Positions 1 to 10,800 of a stretch of DNA of 64,000 nt are shown one piece after another. The DNA is taken from positions 104,169,905-104,233,904 of the forward strand of contig NC_079213.1 in NCBI RefSeq assembly GCF_029633865.1, written 5' to 3'. The position numbers were made by a program, and so were the translations under genes. The DNA comes from Lampris incognitus (Eukaryota > Chordata > Actinopteri > Lampriformes > Lampridae). The notes beneath the pieces are model-generated. The model saw only the letters and a list, made by a program, of their open reading frames with translations, made no database searches and was not told the origin of the DNA. Position 1 is the stretch's first letter, and the number at the start of each line of letters is the position of its first letter.

Positions 1-1073
1 TAAATACAAGACCGTCATTTATCAAATGGTTTATTTTTAACAAACTCTTATTTTCTTTCTTAGTTAATAGAGAGTCTATTCTCATGCACTTCATCTGCCC
101 GGTGGAGTTAAGGAGTTAAATCCTGCACTGGTAATACTTTCCAGTTTCCAAAGGGCTGTTCTGACACCACATCTCCCTATGCACACACACACACACATGC
201 ACATACACACACATGCATGCTGCAATAATGTCAAAATAAGCTTTGCGTCAATAATCTTTATTGTTCAACACTGCTGTGCATCATCACCACTTCCGCCATT
301 CCTACATGTTGTCATTGTCTGAAGTCACTCAAGTGCCAAATGAAATGTGATGAGGACAACCAAGAGAATGACAGATGTTTAAGACCACAACAGAGACGAT
401 GATGACACTGAAAGGACAATCTGCACATGACGAGAAATATCCAAGATAACCCTCTCCTCTACATTGGGCAACACCTTCTCCAAGACAGTCATCTCTTTTG
501 AATGATTGTGTACATACCATTTAAATAAATAGGGATAATTGGTATTAAATTAATGTTTCTTCGAAATACATTGGTACATACGCGGTACATTGAAGAAAAA
601 AAAGAAAAAACTATTCAAAACAAATAGTCTGGCAGTGTTTTCAATATCAACAGCAAAAATACAAACAATATAAACAATTAGAACAAAGTTCTCGTGACTG
701 TTTGTGGCTTCGAAGGCACTTCCTTGGCAACTCGCTGATCCCTCGTTGATCATCTTTCACCTAAAATGAAACGGCAGACAAATAAATAAAATTAAATCAG
801 GGGATGACGTGTCAATGACTCCCCTTAAGCTCCACATGCTTTAAAACTGTGTTTCAAGGGAAAATGAATCCGTCTATTTTGGACAAAGAAACAGTTGAGG
901 CCTCTTGAGTGTCTAGCGGAGTCAGCGAATGGGGACAGTCAGAGGAAGACTTCTGCCACGAGCCCACAGCTCTTCCTCAGCATTACAGTCCTGAATAAAT
1001 TCATGTAACACCCCAGCAATGACCAGGATGACTCACATAATGAATCACGTAATGCACCTGATTTTACCCCTGC
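1..1073. other. Intergenic flank, no gene recognised
   Basis: AT-rich DNA with a short (CA)n run near 181-215. The reading frames here are short and show no family motif or splice context. This lies downstream of the alkal1 stop codon, which is read on the minus strand; a very long 3' UTR cannot be excluded but nothing supports one. Confidence 0.5.
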
Positions 1074-2160
1074 CTAAAATGACCACAGGCGGTCGAAATA
1101 ACCGCCGGCTTTTAAACTCTGTATTCTGTCAAGATAAATACCTAATTGAGATATTAATGCATTGCCTATGTTAGTATGCCTGTTAGGAAACGACTGACAC
1201 CAAAATTAACATTTTAACAACTATAATACTATTTTTAAACAATTTAAACTTCAGAGAGACATGGTCTACCTTGAATAGCAAAATTGAAAAAGTGAAAATA
1301 TTACCTGAAAAACAAAACGGAAAACACATATTGCTAACCTAACAAACACAAGGCCTATAAAACGTGAAACGTACAAAAAAAAAAGAAGAAAAGAACTGAA
1401 AATAAAAATTGAAACCGTCCCAAACAACGACCGGAACTTAAAAACTACTAAAACAACCCAATTGAGATATTAATGCATTGCATATGTTAGTATGTCTGTT
1501 AAGAAACAACTGACACAAAAATTAACATTTTAACAACTATAATACTATTTTTCAAATGATTTAAAATGGCCGCTGTCCAACGCCTGTAAATACTGCAGCG
1601 CCTCGGTGGTAGTCATGGTGCGTCTGTAACAGCATCTGTAACCAGACATGTTGGACATAATCAGAAATCAAGTTTGGACTATGACTCTGCACTGGCGGAC
1701 GCTAGTGTGTTTCTAGGACAGGGCGAGGAACTTCACGAAGGAAATGACGCAACCAACACACGTCATAAATAGTGACAAGTGACATGACACGCACGATCAC
1801 GCCTAAATTATGCACGGTCATTTTGACCGCTCATGGTCGTTTTATGTAGATCTTATCATAACTTCTTTGTTCAATCGATCTAAAACTCACTTTAATGCAA
1901 ATAAATGCAATTTTAGGAGAATTCATGGAGAGGCAGGTCTGTATCTTTTGAAAATCCAAAACGGTCAAAATGACCGTTAAAAGGGGTTCCTGGTTTTGGG
2001 ATGTAGATTTGGCAGAATTTACAGAATGCTGGAGACGAGATCTCGTTGTCTGATTCACTTGACAAACTGAATACCTGCCGATGTGTCTTCCTCATTTCCC
2101 CAAGCTAAAGAAACTCTCGTTCTGCGGAAGAAGAAGAAGAAAAAAAGCTAAAATGACCAC
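1074..2160 (+). mobile_element. Putative insertion flanked by 13-bp direct repeats
   Basis: The 13-mer CTAAAATGACCAC occurs at 1074-1086 and again at 2148-2160. Directly before the right copy there is an A-rich stretch (2127-2147, GAA repeats running into A7). Direct repeats plus an A-rich 3' end look like a target-site duplication left by a retrotransposed insertion of about 1.06 kb. However, the motif AAAATGACC or its complement also recurs inside (about 1816-1835 and 1959-1970), so the block could instead be a DNA transposon with sub-terminal repeats. The minus strand has a short reading frame (1913-2095) with a Ser/Asp-rich segment; no family is assigned. Confidence 0.35.
1144..1565 (+). 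repeat. Pair of ~105-bp direct repeats
   Basis: 1144-1248 and 1460-1565 are near-identical over their whole length (both begin AATTGAGATATTAATGCATT), separated by about 210 bp of A-rich sequence. This is a local duplication inside the 1074-2160 block. Confidence 0.75.
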
Positions 2161-2789
2161 CATTTGTATGAAGGCTCTCGTTTGTTCGTGGTCGTCAGCC
2201 GCTGGCTTGACTTAGTTGCGTTCATACAAGACAGAGCAGATGTTTTTGTGTTGAGTCAGTCTGAAGACCAGACTCACACCAACCAAGCCTGCCGAGCTGC
2301 TGTCGTCGCAGATCAACTTTTTTAACTCAGACATGTCAGCCAACCGTCCTCACCCTGCTCCCGGTACCGAACAAAATAGTCTGACACTTCCTGTCTCATT
2401 GCCTGGTCAGTCCTCCCTGTTGGATTTACAACCCCACGACTATGATGCTTCTCAGGCTTTAATTAAGCCTCCTCAGCGTTTCCCATCCCACTTTGGGACC
2501 AGTAATGTGGACTGGTGTGATGTTGGCAGCTGGGTTCAGTACTGGATCTGCTGCTACTCATTCAGTTTCTTCCTCCTTAATTCTTTCCATCTTGTTTTCC
2601 CCCCAGGATTTTGACAAATTATCTATTGGTTTTATAAACTATTTGGTTTTATAAACTATTTGGTACCTCTTTAAATTAAAGGCAATTTGTTACACAGAAG
2701 TAATTGAGTAACCTACGAGTCAAATAGATGTAATTGATCTATGATGAGTGGTACTTACTGAGTAATATATGAATAAAATAGGGTCTTTT

Positions 2790-3223
2790 TTTCTCCATTT
2801 TTTTCTCCCCAATTGTATCCGGCCAATTACCCCACTCTTCTGAGCCGTCCCAGTCACTGCTCCACCCCCTCTGCCAATCCGGGGAGGGCCGCAGACTACC
2901 ACATGTCTCCTCCGATACATGTGGAGTCGCCAGCTGCTTCTTTTCACCTGACAGTGAGGAGTTTCACTAGGGGGACGTAGCTTGTGGGAGGATCACGCTA
3001 TTCCCTCAAGTTCCCCCTCCCCCCTGAACAAGCACCCCGACCAATCAGAGGGGTCGCTAGTGCAGCGACCAGGACACATACTCACATCTTCCCACCTGCA
3101 GACACGGCCAAAAGTGTGCCTGTAGGGACACTCGCCCAACCAAGCCGGTAAAAAGGGGATTCGAACCGGTGATCCCCATGTTGGTAGGGAACGGAATAGA
3201 CTGCCACGCCACCCAGATGCCCC
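2790..3223 (-). mobile_element. tRNA-derived SINE, copy 1
   Basis: Reverse orientation. The tRNA-like head, with a B box GGTTCGAATCC, lies at the right end (about 3140-3220). The conserved tail ending in a TTGGGGAGAAAAA-type motif is at the left. The insertion is flanked by a perfect 14-bp target-site duplication, AAATAGGGTCTTTT, at 2776-2789 and 3224-3237, which fixes the boundaries and suggests a fairly recent insertion. It is one of ten copies in this window. Confidence 0.9.
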
Positions 3224-4824
3224 AAATAGGGTCTTTTCTATATCAGCTTTGCTTCCTTGTTGTTATGATGTGCTGTTAAATATAATCTATATCAAACTCG
3301 GTATGAGATAAATTCACACATCCCATTGTACCAAACAAGTATTTTGAATCCTTTGTGTCACATTGATAAATTGTAATTACCTGTTAAATTTAAGATAGCA
3401 CCACATTCAATATTCACGTTTAACAGATGGTTACTGTTTATCCCTGTGTCACAAAGGATTCAACATACTTGTGTTTGCTATTTTACTTGTGTATTACTTC
3501 TTTGTTTCTGTATAATGAGTTACCCTGTAACTTAAAGGTGACCACCTAGTCTTTGTCATTGTTGAGTTGGTAGTTTGACACCCTGCCTCCGTCTGCCGTC
3601 TCCACAGGACGAACCTGGATAACTAACAGTTGCATGAAAAAAAAACACCGTAAAGTAAAAAAAAAAAAAATAATAAGAGAAAAGTTCCAGCCAACGCTGC
3701 CATTTCGAAATCCCCTTCAGTAGAACGGGAATGACATGAGAACTTAGAAATCTCTGAGTATTTGTTTTTATGTTTATCATTATTGTTTCATAATTGCTAG
3801 TGACTTTTTTGCGCAGTGTGGGGCTGCCGTTAGAGCACGGACACAGGAAAAAACAAACCACAGCTCTCTGTTTACTGGCAGCATGACCAAGACTGCCTCC
3901 CTTTTATTTAGGAAAGCGTTATAAGCCTTAAAGCAAACATCGACTTTACAATGCTTGCTGAGAACAGGGCCGGTCCACCGTCCAGCTAAACCGCAGAACA
4001 CGCACTGATAGAATTATCTTCCGTTGCCTCGCTCACTGGACCAAGTACTGAGAGATTAATTGCTTTGATGCACAAATCTTCAATTTCACAACAAAAAAAG
4101 AGGGAAAACAATTGCATGTGAATGTTTGTTTGCACATATGAACGGCCAGCGGGGTGGAATGGCAGCCCTTTAAAAAGATAACTCTGCTAGTTGTGGAAAA
4201 AAAGAGTCTGGCTAGTTGTGGAAAAAGAGTCTGGCTTGGGTTTCTGAGTCTTAGTCTGATGTCCCTCCGTGTCTCTCTCCGTCTGTCTTTTCATCGCTTC
4301 CACACAAATGCACAAGTGCATGCGCTGTCTTCCTATACAGGTCTGCAGAGACTGTTTAATGCCTCATAATGAAATGCTGTGTGCATTTTGACAACCAGAA
4401 CTGACCTAGGTAAATAAAATTTAATAAGTGTACTTTGCAACTTTTTTTTCTTTCTTTTGACCAGAAGCTGTAAAAGCCCAAATACAATCATCATCTACGT
4501 AGGGTTATAAAAGTCCAGGACAGTTGTAGGAGGAACACATGTTAGTCATTACATGGACATCAGTTCCCTTCGATCCTTACATATCGACTGCAGATGTCAG
4601 GCGCACATTCGGATGAATTCGATCGAGTAGCAGCCCAGTTTTTACTCCTTACCAAGTCAAGATGCAGTATGTTAAACATTATTTTCCTATTTACTCGCTG
4701 TGTGTATCTTAATTAACCACATTCACTGCAATGCATTATGGTGTTGTTGAAAGCATAAAAGCAACCAAGCAGATTGGAAACCCATCTCAGAGAGCTGAGG
4801 AGCACTTTTACTCACATGCAATAT

Positions 4825-7800
4825 CTAGGATTGCGTGCAGAGGGGACTCATTGCTAATCTCGTTAGCAATCTTGCACATCGTTTGTAGTCTGAAAATAAC
4901 AAAACAAGGAAGAAAAAAAGCATAAATTTTCACTCAACTTGCACCATACATACAATTGTTAAGTAGAGACCAACATAATTCCTTAGTCACTTGCCAACTT
5001 GGCTGTTAATGAATTTCAACCTGCTTGATGACAGACACCCTTGCATAGACATTTATGATACTGTTTTTCTCTGTCTGTCTCTCTCCTCTAGGATGTTTAA
5101 GTCCTTGTGTTTTGAAACGTGAAGCAAGTCGTGGACCTGAAAAATAGAACAAGGGGGGGGGGTTTGAATGACTTTGTTCTGCATGTGTTCAGATGGCATG
5201 AGACTCGTGAAGGCGTTTGTCACCAAGGAGTTGCAGGCGCTTCATAGCAGGAGGTAAAATGACAGGGTACTTCCATTTGGTTCGAGGGGGACCGATCGCT
5301 GGGTTGTTCATTTTTATTTACATTGCACTTTGAAGTAGCAAACGTTCTGCGTAATTTCTTTGTCTTCATTTTCAAGCCTCACTGAACATGTGTTAACTTT
5401 AGAGTCCGTCTGTCGATTGTTGTTAATTTGCCCCCTTCCCAACAGATGGAAGCTCATCCCGAGGATGTGAATGAACGAGCCAGTTCCTTTTCCAGGTCTG
5501 TTAGTTGCTTCGCATGTGAACAGTAAAATGTAACTTCTCAATTTTCAAGTCACACGTTTCATACATTAAAAAAAAACCTTGACATCTTCACACCACTCTT
5601 TACTCATGTGTTAGGTGTTGAAAAGCTTTACTAACAAATCACAAATATGAAAGTGAAAAACAAACCTTTATAACAACTAAATCCGACATATGTCAGAACC
5701 CAAAGCACATATGCCACAATTCTGACTTATCGCCGTCTGTACTCGTCTGTTGTGTCTCCCAGTCTATCGTGGGAGCAGACCTGAAAGCCAGCAAGTAAGG
5801 CGATAAATGACTAGGGGCCAACACATGTTCCTCTTGACAGAAACAGGATCGCACAAGACAAACTCAGCTTTCTGTATCAGATCCAAGTACGATTATAGTG
5901 CACCTTCGTGCTGAAGACCATCCTCGAGCATCGCTTAATCGAATTAAAGATACAAGAGAGAAGAAAGGAAACGGGGAAAGCGAGACCCATGGCCCAACTC
6001 ACTGTAGACAACAGAGATGAGGCTGACTAAACCGACATGCATCTGCAATATGTGGACATCATATGAGATCATTCTCCAACTTGCGGCTGATGTCATCCCC
6101 TCGTGAAAACAACATTGATGACATGACTGATCAAGACGAAGACGAAGTAATACTCAAGTGTGTAATTTAACAGCTCTTGGAGGATGCACAGCATTTATTT
6201 TTTTTTGCAGGCTGTGAGTTATCCAAGAGGGAGAAGCAATTATATTGTCATGCTAATTGGAATCTGTGAGGAGTGAAGATGTTGGCCAAAGGGAGCTTGG
6301 TAACACATCGCTGCCATTATGTGCTCCTGTCAATCACAGAGGGATGACTCAGTCTCACTGCCGGGGTGTAGATTACTTTAACTGGAAGGGTTGAGGCTTA
6401 GTCCTTTGCAAGCTGAAAATATCCATCTAAAAGAGTGATTTTGTAACAGGTGGAAATCAGACAGGTGCAATCATAATCAGTCTTTAGGAGGCTATGGGTA
6501 ATATTTAGATTTTCCTGAAGCATAATGTGATTAGTAAATATTATCAGGGGCAGCTGAATGGTAGTGACTGAAACAAGCAAAAACACAGGGGTGTTTTGTG
6601 TGTTTTGGTGTAGTTTGAGGCCCTTCTGAGAAGGTGCCAAGCCGCATGATGTTTGATTTAAGAGTTGTCATTCAGATAAAAGTAGGGGTCAGGATCCATC
6701 CATCCATCCATTATCCGAACCGCTTATCCTGCTCTCAGGGTCGCGGGGATGCTGGAGCCTATCCCAGTAGTCATTGGGCGGCAGGCGGGGAGACACCCTG
6801 GACAGGCCACCAGGCCATCACAGGGCCAGGGGTCAGGATTCAGTTAGACATTACAAACGATCTTTAAAGGGATAGTTCGGTTTCTAGGGTTTTTACTGTG
6901 TCCTACTTACACAGAGTCAGACAAACTCGTTGGTACCGTTTTTATGTGTGTGTGTGCAGGAGTTTGAAGGTACATTCACCACGCCCTCGCTTAGCTCAGT
7001 TGTTGGATGTCTACCAGGATCATTAACAGCTCCTCTCAAAACAAGGAAATTGCACTTTCTCTGAAGCCAAATGTTGATGCTACTTGTTAGCCTATCATGT
7101 TAACTGGTTTTCTCAACCAACGTTTTCACAAGTACATGAAATGTACTAAAAATTAGGTATAGTTTTAACTATTTTTCTATGATATGCATATCTGTCTGTT
7201 TCCGCCAAAGAAGAATATGGATATGTGTGTTACGGAAAAATAGTTCAAAACTATAATCTATGTTTTGTTTTTTTTTGCGGTCTATTCCGTTGCCTACCAA
7301 CATGGGGATCACTGGTTCGAATCCCCATGTTACCTCCGGCTTGGTCGGGCACCCCTACAAACACATTGGCCGTGTCTGCGGGTGGGAAGCCGGATGTGGG
7401 TATGTTTCCTGGTCGCTGCACTAGCGCCTCCTCTGATCAGTCAGGGCACCTGTTCGGGGAGGGGGGGAACTGGGGGGAATAGCATGATCCTCCCACGCGC
7501 TACGTCCCCCTGGTGAAACTCCTCACTGTCAGGTGAAAAGAAGCGGCTGGCGACTCCACATGTATCAGAGGAGGCATGTGGTAGTCTGCAGCCCTACCCG
7601 GATCGGCAGAGGGGGTGGAGCAGCGACCGGGATGGCTCAGAAGAGTGGGGTAATTGGACGGGTACAACTGGGGAGAAAAAGGGGGGGGAAATCCAAAAGA
7701 AAAAAAGAAACTATAATCTACCTTTTAATATTTTGCATGTACTTGCGAAAACCTTTGTAAGAAGAATTCTTGTTGCTACGATAACAAGTAAAAAGTTTTA

Positions 7801-10800
7801 ATGATCGGCTTCAGGGATAGTATAGTTACCTTCATTTGAGAAGAGCTGCTAATTATCTCGGTAGACATCCAGCAATTGAGCTAAGCCTAGCTAAGCTAGG
7901 CTTAGCTCAATTGGCTTAGCTCGGTGTACCTGCAGACTGCACACACAGACATAAAAAGGCATCCAAAGGTTTGTCTGACTCTATGTAAGTAGGACACACA
8001 GTACAAACCATGGAAACTGAACTGTCCTTTAAATCAGATTTGTACGCCTTTCACAACTAAAATCCTGCTCTATTTTTTTTAGTAGGATTGCCTTTTGGTG
8101 TGGAAGGGTCCATGGGTATAAATTCTCAGAAATCTGTCCTGTGTATGACACACCAAACGTCTTAGACTTTGGGGATTTCTGGGATCGTGTCTGAGTGAAA
8201 GGTTCTCGCAGAATCCCAGAATTCATTTTTTTGCTGTTTTATGGTTGACATTTCATATTAAACACACAGCCAACGAACTGAATACTCCGATTGTTGCAGA
8301 GTGTTTGGGCGTATTTCAGGACATTGTCTCTTAATTTGAGAAAGTTCTTGAGAGTTGTTAAGATAGACATTTTTGCGTATAGTTCTGAGGAATCAGGTTG
8401 TGGACCCTTCAACTTTTGCAGACAAAGTACCACCTAGGGTTGGGCTGCTAAAGCCCACGCCGCCCTGGAGCCAAGCATGCATGACATGTGAATCAGACTT
8501 ATACATATATACTTAAATACTGTAGAGAATTCAGGGGGCAGCCGGGAACCACCGCAGTTGGGACACGAACCCGGGTCGCCCGCACCACAGGAAACTGTGC
8601 TAACCAGTCAACTAAAGGGTCTGACCCATTAGCTAAGGGCTAGTGAGTCTATACATCCGTGGTCATTACGTGCTTCCCAAAGGAGGGGGGTAGTGTAACA
8701 ACCATGGATAAATAGACTCTCTAGCCCTTGGCTAACGGGTCGGACCCTTTAGTCGACTGGTTAACGTAGTCGTCCGTGGTGCAGGAGACGCGAGTTCGCT
8801 TCCCTGCTGCCCCTGAATTCACTACAATACTTATATGCATATCTGCACGTATGGCACCTTAACTTGTAAATATATAGACTCTTCATCTTAAGTCACCGGA
8901 AAGTCAACATGCATACTCAAAAAACGGACATACACAAAATTATGTGTATACATGGAAGTAGCAAGGCATACATACATGCTGGTCTTGAACAATCCCTTGT
9001 GTTGTGATAGAGTCTGTGAAAGTGTGTTCTGCACTCCGATGAGAACTTGACCGGTCCTGCTTGAAAGAAAATGCCTTGTCAGCCAAAAGAAAGAGACAGA
9101 CTTCACAGAAACCGTTTATTTTCTTTCATGCACTTAGTTTATACAGCTCTACTCGGGCTACAGCAAATCTGTAAGCAATCAGTGGGAGGGGAAAAAAAGG
9201 CTGAAAAGCATTGTGCACACTCCCAGATAGTTTTGTTGTTGTTGTGAATTTGGTTGTGAATTAGGACTTGGCTGGTCTTTGGTCATGCTCCATGTAGCAT
9301 ACACCATATTGCAAAACAGAAGGACTGAGCCTCAAATAACAATTAACATTGACTGCTCCAATGGCATATTGTAGATTTTCACACCGATAATGAAGTGTGC
9401 TCACAGGTCCTGAGACGTGTAATCAGCTTAAGCTAATGTTGGCCTCAACTTTACTCTTGGACTTTACTTGGATTCCCACCATGTGCTTCCCCCCCGCTTC
9501 TGTGCTACTTCCCTCGTGGAGAAACGGGCAACTTTCCCCAAATCTGACTTAAGCTTACATTGGCTTGTAAACTTGAAAGGGTTTTTTAAAATTTTCGTCC
9601 CAAAACGGACAAGTGTGAGAGGTTCTGGTCAAGAGGAATTGTGAGAGGCACTCAAAGAAAACAACATATTGTACTTTAAAGTTTCTCTGTGTTGAATAAT
9701 GCATTGCTGCTACTTTTAGTGAGACTGAGCAAAACTGCAAGTCAGACTGAATTATGCAGCAGTGACGTAGCCTTTGTTGGCAGGTTTCTTACCTGTGAAA
9801 TGCTGAATGAATTTATCCTTTAAGTTTACATCTCTAGGAACAATCTCTGCAAAGGAAATGGAAGGCTGTTAGCTTCTTAATCAACCGTCATTTTTATCAG
9901 CATCTAAAATCTATGAAATCTGCACATGTTGTGAACAATGTAGTTGCAGTTAGGTAATGACTGATTTTGGAACTTTCACAGTGTTGTGTCTCTTGTGCAT
10001 GCTCAGCCATTCTTTCATTCATCGGCTCATTCCTTCAGTCATTCATTCGTTCTGTATACCTGTATACCTGGAGTCTATCCCAGCATGCACTGGGCAGACA
10101 AGAGTGAGATATGCTGGACAGATCACCTGTCCATCACAGGGTCCACACACACACACACACACAGTCGTTCGTACATCATTCACACCTACGGGGACCTAAC
10201 ATGCATGTGTTGGGACTGTGGTAGAAAATCCACATGAGTACAGGGACAACGTGCAAACTCCACACAGAATGGTGCAATTTAAACCGGGACCCTCTTGCTG
10301 TTAGGCTTACGTGCCTTCTATGGTACACAGTGCTGCAAAATGTTCAATCAATATTAGTTTAGCAGTACTTCAACAAACATGAGAGTCTTGAACAATAGCT
10401 ACAACCGTTAAATTATTCCTTATGGTTATCTGACGTCAGCGTATTCATTAAGCTAGCAGCCCTGATTAGTGTCTTGTGTGTGTGCGTGTGTGTGTGTGGG
10501 GGGGGGTAGAGTTTTAAAATCCAACCATCCTCATTCATGGTTCAAATACACAAAAACCTGCAGATGTCTGGTAACTGTGCCTTGGCAGGATAACAGGCTA
10601 AAGAGATTACTGTTCGGCAGTTGTAATGCTGATCAGTGTCATGAGAATAAATCCATGCAAGCAGTTATTACTTTAACATTACACTAGCCCCCCAGACCTG
10701 GGAATGGAAGTACATGTTGAGTGGTTGCGATGAGAGCTAATCATTCGGCTGACATTACAGGAAGCATCACAAGATGCACAAGTATTCCTTTTGATGTCCA

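Larger units (their letters stand above)
6868..8028. mobile_element. TTAA-flanked MITE (piggyBac-like), type A
   Basis: Long imperfect terminal inverted repeats of about 65 bp: left end AGGGATAGTTCGGTTT, right end complementary to AGGACAGTTCAGTTTCC. Both ends share the internal block CTGTGT(GT)CCTACTTACA. The element sits exactly between TTAA tetranucleotides (6864-6867 and 8029-8032), the target duplication typical of piggyBac-type elements. It has no transposase and is interrupted by a SINE at 7261-7707. A related element lies at 54371-55508. Confidence 0.8.

Noticed and set aside
2333-2614. 93-codon plus-strand frame with Pro/Ser-rich start
   Set aside because: No homologous motif recognised, no flanking exon; weak evidence for a gene.
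5200-5260. Candidate terminal exon of alkal1 (minus strand, KRLQLL-like)
   Set aside because: Reading frame and acceptor do not fit; the exact conserved terminal exon was found at 4889-4825.
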